Origin: Liolophura sinensis | Taxonomy: Eukaryota > Mollusca > Polyplacophora > Chitonida > Chitonidae | Length of the DNA: 64,000 bases | Direction: 5' to 3' | Assembly (NCBI RefSeq): GCF_032854445.1 | Contig: NC_088296.1 | Span: 2,315,246-2,379,245 of the forward strand | Translations under genes and position numbers: made by a program | Notes under the pieces: model-generated | Databases searched by the model: none | Told to the model about the DNA's origin: nothing | What the model saw: the letters and a program-made list of their open reading frames with translations, nothing else | Shown: positions 25,887-38,180 of the stretch, one piece after another | Numbering within the stretch: position 1 is the first letter of the stretch | Layout of the letters: each line of letters starts with the position of its first letter

Positions 25887-25963
25887 GGTATGACGCGACC
25901 AGGGTTCGACCCCGGGCCTTTCGATTTCGAGACAGCCGCATAGCCACTTAGACCACCAACACG
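25887..25963 (-). repeat. tRNA-like sequence, probable SINE head or pseudo-tRNA
   Basis: On the minus strand it has a box-A-like tctaagtggctatg and a box-B ggggtcgaaccctgg. The acceptor stem does not pair convincingly, so I do not call a functional tRNA. Confidence 0.45.
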
Positions 25964-27182
25964 GTCAAATCTATCGGAAAAATGGCCAAGGAATCAGAAT
26001 AAATCCGTACTGTTACTTTGTAAGTTAGCTTTTTATTTTTCATGGAGTATTACGAGGTCTTATCAACGAATGAATCAGTAACGCATACGAAACCAAATAC
26101 ATGCGTTATCCCTTCCGGTATGGAACTTTTCCCTTCCGGCATGGCACTTTTATATACCTTTTATAAATTTACGTCAAACATATGTATTATTGATATTTGC
26201 AAAACGATCAAGTAATAAAAGATTAATAATGAATGACGTAGCCATAGATTGTTTTTTTTCTAATCTGTAAAATGATATTTTTCCAATGCAATAATAATTT
26301 CTGACATTTCATAAGATATCAAACTTTTGTTTGAAGTGTTCCGGCTTCTTCTTTTTACTATGTTCCCTATGGGTATGCTGACAAATGAATCAGTTTTATT
26401 TCAATTCTAGCCGTTGAGAAATGATGTGATCAGGGGAAAATATTATGTCTTATACATATAAAATATGAAACTGGACTCATATTTGTAACAGTATATTTTT
26501 TTACGCATGCCCAGTAGCGTTGTGTAATCCAACTATTTTCTGATGTGCCCCACGCTGTACAACAAGAAGGCAAAATTGAATCAAGTTTGCATATGTAAGT
26601 CTGGAACTTCTTCAAGTTTGCTGAATATTTCCATCTGCTCAAAGTCCTGTCCCTGACGTGGGTTTATTACTTTATGATTGCCTCAATTAATGCAGGATAT
26701 CTATATACAACGTGGGATTATTTGACTTCAATGCGACAATGAAACTCTTCTATGAATGAATAACGAAAGGGATAGGTGTGTCTTTTGGGGAACTGCATGC
26801 CAGCATGTACACAAAAAGCAAATCGATGCTGTTTCATGTTTTTTCTCCTATATAACTAGATGTCGTTGTTTATGAATATAAACAGGTGATTTGGGCTATG
26901 GTTGCAAGTCGTCGTTTCCTCCGATAATGTCTTGCTGGGTCGAGTATCAGCCATTTTTCAGAAATACATGAACGATGCTCCGCTGGGATAATCAGCACTA
27001 AATTAACGAATCTTTGACAAATGAGATGTACATGAGCTGCTTCATATGGTCGCATGGAAATCCAAGCTGACAATAAACGATCGGCAGCGCTCATTAAGCT
27101 CTCCATATATTCTTCCATAATACACTAATTAGTTCAATGAACGAAAAGAAGACAGAGAAAAAAAAACTGGGATTCCCCTTAA

Positions 27183-27187
27183 ATATG

Positions 27188-27239
<52 letters not shown>

Positions 27240-27247
27240 CATATATT
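27183..27247. repeat. (TA)n tract with inverted arms
   Basis: aatatgcac, then about 22 TA units, then gtgcatatt. The whole is a near-perfect palindrome able to form a cruciform. Confidence 0.9.
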
Positions 27248-27780
27248 AATGCATATTTTAATGCATTGAACCGCCTGAACACCTGCACATCAGGCGGATA
27301 ACTAAAGATGATAATGGCCGCAGGCATATTGTGTATACTCAACAAAACTAAAAGCTCAGTTGTATTTTCCCAATTAGGGAAAGACTTCATTATCAATCGT
27401 GGCTTTAATTTTTACGATATTTTCACATGTTAGGGCAAGAATCCAGAAAGCATGGCAGAATGGAAACAGAGTGGGTGGTAACCACTGTCCACCGCACTCA
27501 GTGCCGAGTGTGTCCACCGTTAGCATCACGAAGAGCGTGAACCTGGGTAAACCACATGCACCTGGTAAGATACTGATGAGCTGTCCTACAGTTGACGTAA
27601 ACGTTGCAGGCCATAGTGGTGGAAGACACCTGGTGATCATTGAAAGTTACTCTGCAAAAGCATTCCCACGGGAATGGGAACGTAGTTGTCATCAAATCCA
27701 TGCGTTCAAATCCGACATTCGTACCCCAACAGTGAACCGTCAAGTGGCGTTCCAATTCAATAATCATAATATCCACATCC

Positions 27781-28400
27781 AAAGCAGTCTAATACACAAG
27801 AACCCAAAGCAGCCTAATACACAAGAACCCAAACAGCCTAATACACAAGAACCCAAACAACCTAACACACAAGAACCCAAAGCAGCCTAATACACAAAAA
27901 CCCAAAGCAGCCTAACACACAAGAACCCAAACAGCCTAATACACAAGAACCCAAACAACCTAACACACAAGAACCGAAAGCAGCCTAATACACAAGAACC
28001 CAAAGCAGTCTAACACACAAGAACCCAAACAACCTAACACACAAGAACCCAAAGCAGCCTAACACACAAGAACCCAAAGCAGCCTAACACACAAGAACCC
28101 AAACAGCCTAATACGCAAGAACCCAAACAACCTAACACACAAGAACCCAAAGCAGTCTAACACACAAGAACCCAAACAACATAACACACAAGAACCCAAA
28201 GCAGCCTAACACACAAGAACCCAAAGCAGCCTAACACACAAGAACCCAAAAAGCCTAATACACAAGAACCCAAAGAATCTAACACACAAGAACCCAAAGC
28301 AGTCTAACACACAAGAACCCAAACAACCTAACACACAAGAACCCAAAGCAGTGTAACACACAAGAACCCAAAGTAGCGTCACACACAAGAACCCAAAAGA
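27781..28400. repeat. 24/25-bp minisatellite, about 25 copies
   Basis: Unit approximates cctaacacacaagaaccc plus aaagcag or aaacaa. The two length variants alternate. Confidence 0.93.
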
Positions 28401-28569
28401 AGATGTAAAAAGATAATTGCATCAACGGCAAATCAATCTAGTGATAGGTGATGCCGGAAACATGATTTTGTAGTCATCATGTCGAAAATGCTGCCTATTA
28501 TTAACTTCACTGCCCCTTCAACGCCCACCCTCGAGCCACCATGACGGAGAAAATTAAAAACAACACTAT

Positions 28570-28754
28570 TATTTGATTGGTGTTTTACGCCGTACTGAAG
28601 AATATTCACTTAGAAATACTCGGCTGCTAGCAGTATGACGGGAGGAAACCATGACCATCCGCAGATTGCTCGAATAACTTCCCACATACGGCAGAAGTGC
28701 AAACCAGCATGAGATGGAAATGAAATCACAGCGACGGCATTAGTGAGAGGTTCC
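28570..28754 (-). repeat. SINE, minus orientation, diverged
   Basis: gattggtgttttacgccgta through to the box-B region (tcacagcgacggcattag). Confidence 0.75.
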
Positions 28755-30941
28755 AAGGCCAATGAACCTAGGCCAAGAAGGCTTCCAGACTATTACAAAA
28801 TTTCTTTATGGCCACATATCTTCCGAAAATAGTTCACAGATTTTCAGTGCTGTGCACAAGGTTAATGCAAACACATGCAGGAACCTAATCATTAGCATGC
28901 AATGTCTTTGATTGAATTTATTTTAAGTAGTGGTGCATTTTGGTTTCCATTCCGATCAAAAATTATGTCACGCTATCCGCCTTTTTGTTTTTCATACTTT
29001 TCCCGCCAGTCCATGCGTCCAAACTTTCCTGTTCACTTTCCCTGCAGTTGTTTTCTTTTTGCTACACTGATACATTACAAAACTGTCTTCAGTCAGCTTT
29101 TGTATAAAATGGCTGTAAGAGAGGGTTATAAAACTTGTCATCTAACCCCTCTGATCAAGTGTCAATAAGATAGGTGTAAAGCCCGAAAAAATTAAATTAA
29201 TCTAGTAACAGAATGCGACTCTTGGAATTCCCTATCTGGAAGTTTCAACAACATTTCCAAGCCACATGTCACAATAACGTTGCATTTTCATAGTGTAATT
29301 GATAGCTGTAAACAGATGGAACAAGAATTTTAATATGCTTTTGCATGAAGTAAAGTGTCTCTTTGATCTCTACAAATGGAAGTAATGTACACGACTGAAC
29401 TTTCAGACTTAACCTATACTCATGGTAATGGAAGCATCCTGGATGACAACAGCAAACTTATGTCACAAAAGTTTACAAAAATAATTTTTCCCACATTTAG
29501 CAGACTGCATGTAATTCCTGGGTTCAATGGCTAGTGGGTAGACTGAGTTGACGAAGGTGTTTGTATGGTCAGCCAGCGTGAGATTTACGGGTGGTGGAAT
29601 TCGGCATCAGAGTATACGAAGCTATGAACAAAGCAAACCTTCTCAAGCGAAAACCTTGCTTTGGTTCATTATTATATTGAAAACTCCATTTAATTATATT
29701 ATCTGTTTTTCTGCAATGTTGGTCAATATTCACGAAATCATCTAAAGTAAATTCAGCAAAGCGAGCCTCCGATATGGTCATTTTTTTTAAAGTAGACGGC
29801 AGGGAGTCATTAATTTTTCACGTGACAGCTCAGCGATTCATTACATTATGAATGAATGATGTGGGATGGCCGTGAAAAGCGATGGCATCAAACGCGACAA
29901 GTTGTACAACATTAAATCCATGAGCGCGGCTCAGTTGATTACGCTACAATCTCTCTGTACCAGAATGATTATACACACGCCCTCGACCTTCTTAGCTCAA
30001 GTGACAACATCGCTATGTCGTAAGTCGGATTCTCATGCTGTTGAGTGCAGCTTGTTGGCATTAAAAGTCGATGGTTAGCTCAAGAGATCTAGAGATTAAA
30101 GGCGCTTGTCTTCCACGAACTATGGGTTCAATACCCGTCATGGACAGGGAATTCCCCAATTCCCCCTGCACCACTTGTGGAGCCTCGTTGATAATAAGTG
30201 ATCGACGACTCCTGCGTTTCCCTTATTACAATCTATTGTTTATTTCGCACCAGTTGTCTTCCACAAGTATGCAGTGGAAGTCGGTATGTCAAATATGGGA
30301 AACTTCGCCGATACCTTGCCAAAAGCCAGTGATTTACGCCAGGCAATTCGGTACAATCCAACCATAGAACATCACGTGTAAAGAAGTAGATATCAAACTA
30401 GCAATAAATGCCCATAGGTAGACTAATACGGTTGCCGTGATTTCTAGTCCTCCACATAAAGGCAGTCCTCTCTTTTGGTGCATGGGAAAGTCTACGGCTC
30501 TTCAGATTTCCTTTCCCCACAACAACCTGCTGCTCTCAAATATGTAACATGTCCTTGGGTATGACGTAAAAGACAAACCAAGTAAACCAAACAATATTTA
30601 CAGGGCTACATTCCGCTTTCTAGAATTAAGAAAAGTATAACTCACCGAAAACATCGATGCCATTGCATCTATTGAAAGAAATGGCCCATAAGGACTGCTT
30701 GAAAACGTCGTGTAAAGCGATAGGTCGTTTCACTCTCTCGGCAGTGCTTGCACACATGCACACATGAAAGAAGGTAATAACTAGCCACAAAATCCAGGTC
30801 AAGTTCCTGTATCACCCAACTGTCAGCGAATACCTGGATTTTCTCAACAGATAACATTTACACCTGCACAGTTTATCTTGTGTTCCACTTTCATCCTCGC
30901 CTTGACTTACATGTACTCTCATGCGCGACTTAAATGCAACA

Positions 30942-31210
30942 GGGCCCACCGTGGCTCAGTTGTTTGCGCGCTAGCGCAGCGTAATGACCCAGGGGTCTCT
31001 CACCAATGCGGTCGCTGTGAGTTCAAGTCCAGCTCATGCTGGCTTCGTCTCCGGCCGTATGTGGGATGGTCTCCAGCAACCTGCGGATGGTCGTGGGTTT
31101 CCCCCGGGCTCTTCCCAGTTTCCACCCACCATAATGCTGGCCGCCGTCGTATAAATGAAATATTCTTGAGTACGGCGTAAAACACAAATCAAATAAATAA
31201 ATAAATAAAA
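30942..31210 (+). repeat. full-length tRNA-headed SINE
   Basis: Best copy in the window. It has a box A (tggctcagttg) and box B (gagttcaagtcc) spaced as in a tRNA-type polymerase III promoter, the conserved body (ggatggtcgtgggtttcccc, aatgctggccgccgtcgt) and an (AAAT)n tail. No target duplication is evident. Confidence 0.88.
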
Positions 31211-31375
31211 CACGCAGTTCAATTGTAAAGGGGTATCAACTCAATGAGCGCCAGCTTAACTCGATAAATGTAGTTTTCTTAGTATTGAAGAGAACTTTAT
31301 TCCTTTCAGCATTTGCCACGACTGTCTGATATATCTGATGTAAAAGTTTATCACAAAACATTCATAATAATTTTG

Positions 31376-31534
31376 GGGGGGCCTCCGTGGCCGAGGCGAC
31401 ATGCCTGCCAGCGTGGCACAATAGCCCAGGAGCCTCTCATCAATGCGATGGCTGTGGGATTCATGCTTGCTTCCTCTCCGGCCGTATGTGGGAAGATCTG
31501 ACGGCAGCCTGTGGACGGTCGTGGGTTTCCCCAG
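31376..31534 (+). repeat. SINE, 3'-truncated
   Basis: Head gcctccgtggccgaggcg to gtcgtgggtttccccag. It ends before the 3' body and has lost part of the box-B region. Confidence 0.75.
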
Positions 31535-31718
31535 TGCAAAAGTGCAAAAGCCTTCAAGTACTAAGTGAACTATAGGAAAATATGAGGATGAGAAAATACG
31601 CATTTATTTAAAAGGGTCACAAACCGTCCCATTGTGTAAATCATGTATGTGGGGAGTGGATGGTTTATACCATTGCATAATTCTCTATCTGCATTTCCTT
31701 TGCATTCATCCTTCGGAC

Positions 31719-31884
31719 TCATTTCAGGCTGCCGTGGTGTAACAAAGATCCTCATTTCAGGCTGCCGTGGTATAACAAAGATCCTCATTTCAGGCTGCCG
31801 TGGTATGACAAAGATCCTCATTTCAGGCTGCCGTGGTATAACAAAGATCCTCATTTCAGACTGCCGGGGTATAACAAAGATCGG
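31719..31884. repeat. 33-bp tandem repeat, five copies
   Basis: Unit aaagatcctcatttcaggct plus gccgtggtataac. Confidence 0.92.
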
Positions 31885-34623
31885 TTGACGCGAAACAACA
31901 TTCACTCTCCGAGCCATTGTTCAGCGCTCCATACACCGTATTGCCCGTCTGGCTCTCCTAAATTTGCTTCTTTTATCTATTCATACACGAGAACAGAACA
32001 TATGGTCGGTGTATCATTTTTCAGGAATATTATTACAGCTTAAACCATTATTTAGCTGCAGAACAATAGGCTACAAATCAGGAAAGTGCGAGTACTTTAA
32101 AAGGAACAAGAGGTAACGAGTAAAATGCTTTCTTGACATCGGCGTCCATTGTGAAGATCTTCTGCAATAACATAGTTGTTCCAAACCGCTCACCAAATTA
32201 AGACAGAGAGCCTATTAATGAACTGTCTTGCACATTTTACGCCGGGTGTCCCCTCGTTCTACATGTGTACAAGTGTCAATAATATTTCTGTCAGAAAATT
32301 GATACTAGTTTTGATCTAATTTAAATCATAAACCAGCCCGATAATTCATAGAGAAAATTATTTGCATTGCAATGTCTCAATGTTATGTAGTGAAGAAATC
32401 GCCCGCTGCTTTTACTGGTTAGAGAATGGGGTGCCTGTCCAGACGTAGTTTAGAGCTAGGTCGAAGCTGAATTGGCCATTATTCTCGTGTAATACATAGT
32501 TATGGTGTTACAAGATTGCCCAGTAAACAGGATCACATATTATTGATTTATCGACTGTACTCAGCAATACATTGGAAAAACTCTTTGAAATAAACGTGGT
32601 TAATGTGTAATTGTAACCTGTTTAATACCTAAACATGTTTATCCAATACTTGATAATAAGACCGCTTTGTAATGTTGATCATATACATTGGAGACTTAAA
32701 ATCGCTCCATTTAAGCAATAAATCCATTCGATTTACTACATAAATTATTGCATTTATACTATAAATGTGAGTATTTATAAAACGGATCAAATTATAGCTT
32801 TTTGAAACTTTGGAATCATTTTAACGCTGTAAATAGTGTAGGTTCGAGTCTAATATTTACTGAAAGATATTAATTGTTAACCACGTTTATTACCTGCTGC
32901 AGAGATATGCTTAAGTGATAAACATTTGTTTTTTTTTTAGCGTACATGCATGTCATACAGATGTCTTACAATGGCGGGAATCAAAAAATATTAGCTTAGT
33001 GAAGAACTGATACTGATGGCGATGGAGGTGAATAATGATTAAGGTGAGAATGAGCAATAGGCCCCACACCTTAGGCCAGAATAACTTTGAGCAGGCACGT
33101 GGTTCGCTCTTTTCAAGGCTGTGGGAAGAGAGCCACAAATAACAAAGGCGTTAGGAGGGGTGTTAACCAGTGAGGTTGCGGCTGGGGGCTGGGGGTGGGG
33201 GTGGAGAGGGGTGAGGAAATCTGATACAACAGGAAACCATAGGCGAGGTTCAAGGGTCGACCTATGCCTCGGAAGGGGGTTCAGAGACCACCTATACCCA
33301 TGGAAGATCGACAATCCTCGAAAGGCTCTGATTTGTGTAGACAAACCATTGTTCACGGCAAATCTGAAGAAAAAATATACCCGAAACATAACGTAGGGCT
33401 AGGGATAGCGCTTTGTCTCTTTCCCGGGATTTCGCGCTTATCGAGTATTTGTGGATGAAGAGCGCAGTAATAGAAATGGGGTGGGTAAGATGTAGAAAGA
33501 TGGTAAGGGCCAACGGGCCGTATTTTTTTTGGACCGAAAAGAGCACCCTTCCTCATATTCAGGTGCCCCTTTTCTTGTTGCTCATTCGCCATAATGTATA
33601 TTTAGTTTTGCCTGTCCGCGATGACAGCTTAAATTGCTTTCACCATCAAGCCATCTGACACACATAGATATAGCTAAATGTTCGCGTAGCTGTACAGGTG
33701 AAAGACAAAATGAGCAATAATGATAATAATAGTTGCATATGTACTCACCTTTAATATTTCTCAGTTGACACGCGTAAAGCCAGCCTCTACTCAGCAGTGT
33801 ATCACATGACTTCAAGCCATTTCTTGGGGACACCATTAAAAATTTTCATCGAAAATTTCTTCCGATAACACCCAAAGCAACAGGTAGTCAGTCCGAGAAG
33901 CAATTTCAAGACTAAATACGGAAATTGATCTGCTGTCGACAGCGCCGATGTTAGGATCGAGCGCTGAAACTTGGTCACGTGGTCCTGCTCGTGATTGGTT
34001 TTTGGACAGGTGTCTCTCGCTGACACGTTATACTTGTCTTGTTGGGCTTGTGTGATTTAATCAAGTCTGTTCTCAATTCCTGTCTTCGTGGACTTGCTTG
34101 GGACCAGAAGAGACTTTGCCGTATATGACAGCCATTTGTTGGAGATCTCCTGAAGTGCGTGCACCGCTGTCGCGAACTTTCTCAGTCAATAAGTTCATGT
34201 CAGATAACGGACACAATCCCCAGGGCTCTGCTCAGTGTAGTTGTACGGTGTAGTTGTACACTGTAGTTTTAACACTGTAGGGCGGGATGACTGCTGGGGG
34301 GTTGGGGTTTGGAGGACACTTATTCCTTTGGCGGTTAACGCCGTACTTTAAAATCGCTCATTTATAATACGTTGCAAGCTGTCAAGTTAATAAATGACAT
34401 AGCCCGGGGAAAACAACCGCTCTTAGTCAGGTAATTCATAGATCTCCTGACGTAAAGCAGGAGTCATAAATTCACTGTGAATGATGATCGGAAATAAGTA
34501 TATAAATAGAAGACGTCCTTGAATCACAATCCAGTGGGGAGACGGCATTAAGACGGCAAGAACAATTGTTTTTCTGTCAAGTATAGATTGTAGCGTAACT
34601 TCTACACCGTTACATTGTATCAG

Positions 34624-34701
34624 TGACGTCGTACGGTCTTTAAGATGACGTCATCATGATGGGATGGGAAAGGAACATTTGACGTCAACAAGATGACGTC
34701 A
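34624..34701. promoter_or_regulatory. cluster of four CRE-type sites
   Basis: TGACGTC at 34,624 and full palindromes TGACGTCA at 34,646, 34,680 and 34,694. Such clustering suggests a CREB/ATF-responsive enhancer or promoter. The nearest possible target is a minus-strand first exon ending at 33,749. Confidence 0.4.
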
Positions 34702-34839
34702 AGGTCCCGCTGCCTAGGCATTAATCAAGCCCAGTAACTACGCCGGTTGTCGAAAAAAAAAAATAAAACCATGTTCTACTTTTCATAAAATAAAAGTTTT
34801 TCGTCAAGTGAAAAGAAACAATGACCTACTAGAGCACAA

Positions 34840-34876
34840 TCAACAACAACAACAAAACCAGCAACAACAGCAACAT
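34840..34876. repeat. (CAA)n-rich tract
   Basis: Short run of caacaacaacaac and cagcaacaacagcaac. Confidence 0.8.
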
Positions 34877-35524
34877 TGTCGTTTTGGCGATCTTAGACTG
34901 TGTAAAAGTGTTGTTTCATATGTAATACGATCAAAATTTTGCTTTACAACGTAAACTCTGGGTAAGTTTTTTGTACTACAATTTTCAGCTGTTCATATCA
35001 CGTGAAATAAGTCTGTATTTTACTAGAGAGTTTTTTTTTTCATTCTCGATGATAAACTACGCCAAAGCTGATAAACTACGCCATATAACGTAATTTAACG
35101 TCAACGGCGACAAATTTGTAATCCATTACCATGTAGGTCTAATGAAAAGGACTCCCATTGTCAAAATTCATGTTTTAATATTTATTACTTCAGTAAAATG
35201 AGCATATAACAGTTATCATCTACTGGCATACGTTTGAGATTTTCGTAAAATTTTATCCGTGGTGTTAAAATGCCCCCAAAATGCAGTTCTTTTTGACGGC
35301 TATGAGATTCACGTATGCACGAACAAGTGAGAGTTACATGTATAATGTATGACTGTAAATACAGCACTGATACGAATGCAGTTGAACAGCAAAGCAAAAT
35401 CATTTGCAGAAAGGCCATGGAATAAGGAAAGAACATCAATAACCTGGAAAAAATATAATGCTCAGTCAGGAGATACATAAATGAGTTAGTCAATTAATAA
35501 AATGAACCACTGAATTGATTCTTT

Positions 35525-35655
35525 TAAGTATTTATTTACTTGATTGGTGTTTTACTCCGTGTTCAAATGTTTTTCACTTATACCATGACGACTAGCACTA
35601 GACTTTTCCCACCTACGGCCAGAGAGAATACCGCCTTGGTGAAAGGCTACTGAGC
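35525..35655 (-). repeat. SINE relic, minus orientation
   Basis: cttgattggtgttttactcc followed by degraded body with an internal deletion. Confidence 0.6.
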
Positions 35656-36557
35656 TATTGTACTGTAGAAAAATAAAAGTTCTATGGAAGACCCACTAAG
35701 TAATCAATCACAATAAATAGCGTATTAACAAATTGGTAAAATCTGTCAATAAATAACTAAACGAACCGTCAAATGAATAAGTTGATCAACTGAACATCAG
35801 ATTCCTCAATTTATCAATGACTATCGCGTTCTAAAGTACACAATCCAGTATAATCGTTCGCTGCCTTCAACGCCGTTGTCTTGCTGAAAGCTGGCAGAGG
35901 TTTACGTGTATATTGTACAGTCAACAGGGGCTCTCTGTAAACGATCGCCATATCAGGTTACAGCTTGAGCGGCTTATTTTTTTTCTCACTCACAGATAAG
36001 TGTCAACGTTAAGGTCATGTTGTTGTACACTGTATGTCTATTGACAGCCAGCAATATCGATTTTATGCATGGACACGCCCCTCCAGAACAAAACCTGAAG
36101 TATCGGACATTTTCGAGTGACTCAGTTCAGTTAAACAGGAAACGCACTTAGTAGACAAATCGACTTGTACTGAGCCTTTCACATTATCATAAATTTGGTC
36201 AGGAGATCGATCCCCCGTCTTTCCATTTTTTTTTTAAATTAGGGTCCCCCTTACAGACAGATGTCGTATCAATGGAACATCCCTGAAAATTAAGTAGATA
36301 CCAACAAATACATCAATAAAGTACTAAAGATGTTAATTTTCTTTTTACAGGCCATGGTTATCTTTCAGAAAACTCAATACTGTTCCTTTGGCAATGAGGG
36401 TATTTAAGTAATTTCCCTAATAAGGCGTCATATTATTACGCTATTTGCATGATATTTTTAGACAAGATTTTAGTACCTAGCTCAGACCGTCAATAAACAA
36501 GGGCAAGACATAAGGGAACCTAGCAAAGCCTTTTTTCTGGATGAAAATATTTATATC

Positions 36558-36783
36558 CTTTTTTGTGTTTTACGCCGTACTTAAGAATATTTAACATACT
36601 ACGGCGGTCAGCCCGGGTGAATCTCACCACCACTCGCAGGTTGTTGGTAGATCTTGCAACGTACGGCTGGAGAGTAAGCCCGCATGAGCTGGACTTCAAC
36701 TTACCGTGAGCGCATTGACAAGCGGATCCTGGATCACTGCGCCACTCTGGCGTAATAATCCTCACGGTCACGGAGGCCCCTGG
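36558..36783 (-). repeat. near full-length SINE, minus orientation, tail lost
   Basis: gtgttttacgccgtacttaag to the head (cacggaggcccct). The box-B region appears as ctggacttcaactta. Confidence 0.75.
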
Positions 36784-37102
36784 GTGAATGTATGAACATA
36801 TTGTGCTTTTCATTGTGATAGTCTCTATAATTATGATTTATTGACTATCTATTAAGAAAACTACGGGCATACTTATCGCAAATCGTTAAAGGTGATTTCT
36901 CTTCCACCATTATGTCTTGCAAACCTGCCCGTTATACGTGGGAAAGTTCGTGCATAACTTGCCAAAGGTCAGTGCTTGACGATAGGGAATCCGGGTCCCT
37001 CCTCCCTTAAAATCGGCTGATATCGCACACAAGTGAAAACAATGTTGAGTTTGACTTTAAACAATATTAATGAGTATGCCAGAGGTGGAACATTTATCTT
37101 AG

Positions 37103-37430
37103 ATTGAGTGAGTGAGTGATTGGGGTTTAACGTCATACTCAACAATTTTTCAGTCATATGACGACGAAGGAATCCTTAGAGTGTATGTAATGTGCCTCCT
37201 TGTTGCAGGACGGATTTCCACCGCTCTTTTATCTAGTGCTGCTTCACTGAGACGACTTACCGAAGGCAAGTAAGACGCCTCACCCGAGCCATTATACTGA
37301 TTTGGGTCAACCAGACGTTGCTCCTTCATGCTGAACTCGAAGTGAGGAAGCTACAACTTCCTCTTTTAAAGTCTTATGTGTGACTCGACACATTATTGAT
37401 CCTGGATCTACCGCTCCCGAAGGGGACGCT
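37103..37430 (-). repeat. ACTC-tailed dispersed element
   Basis: About 330 bp. On the minus strand it starts with tcgggagcggtagatccagg and ends gacgttaaaccccaatcact plus an ACTC-type tail, seen here as gagtgagtgag. A second near-identical copy is at 48,327-48,660. The simple-repeat tail suggests RNA-mediated transposition. Confidence 0.8.
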
Positions 37431-38008
37431 CTACAAATTGTGCTATCAGGGGTGGCCTCTTACATTGAAGTCAAAATTTCAAATCACTTTAACATTGTTA
37501 TTTTTTTACACAATAAGGTCAAAATATTGCTTGACAACGTAAATTCTGGGAAAGTTATTGTAAAATAAGTGTCAGCTAAAACAATGGAAAGGAGCATAAG
37601 AAGTTTAATGGTTAAATTGTGACCTAAGTCTAAGATCGCTTCGTGATCCTGGTGCCTGGTACTCACCAACAGTCATACTCAATACTCAACGCTCTCGCAC
37701 CGGTCGTGTGGATCTGGTGGCCGCTCACAATGCCTTATCCTCGCGTTAACGAGGATACGGTCATGCACTGCTTGCAGTGCGTGACTAATGCGTCACAAGC
37801 TGTTCTACAGTCAGCGTCAACGTAAAGCAGGCATGAGTAGGTCAAGTACACTCAAAAAATAATCTGCTAATTTAAACAGAAAGTCTTTTGTCTGAGTGAT
37901 GCTAGAATGTATTCTGTTGTTATAACATACTACTGTGTCTTATTCAGCATGGACCACTTCGGTGTCAAGTTACCTGACAGGGTTTTATTCTGATTGTTTA
38001 TTTAAATG

Positions 38009-38180
38009 CATTCCTCTCCGGCCGTAAGTGGGGAGGCCTGCAGCAACCTGCGGATGGTCGTGGCTTTCCCCCGGGTTCTGCCCGCAGTCCTCTCACCATA
38101 ATGCTGGCCGTTGTTGTGTAAGTGAAATACTCTTGAGTACGGCGTAAACACCAATCAAATAAATATATAAATAAATATGT
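38009..38180 (+). repeat. SINE 3' body with AAAT tail
   Basis: cctctccggccgtaagtg, ggatggtcgtgg, ttgagtacggcgtaaac and an A/T tail. Confidence 0.8.

Larger units (their letters stand above)
22999..28569. other. 5' flank of the GABBR-like gene, no confident gene
   Basis: Contains the CRE above, an ACTC tail fragment, a tRNA-like relic, the (TA)n palindrome and the 24/25-bp array. Short frames at 25,635-25,769 and 26,870-27,118 are not assigned. Confidence 0.5.

Noticed and set aside
25887-25963. Functional tRNA gene
   Set aside because: Box A and box B words are present, but the acceptor stem does not pair; more likely a SINE head or pseudo-tRNA.
26870-27118. 82-codon minus frame starting MEEYMESLMSAAD
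   Set aside because: Looks protein-like but has no partner exon, domain or clear border; not enough to call a gene.
27399-27890. 163-codon plus-strand frame
   Set aside because: The end is the 24/25-bp minisatellite; the first part has no recognisable domain or splice context and overlaps an equally long antisense frame.
30068-30140. tRNA gene or third SINE family
   Set aside because: tggttagctcaag and gggttcaatacccgtc resemble boxes A and B, but the spacing and stems are poor and no tail is seen.
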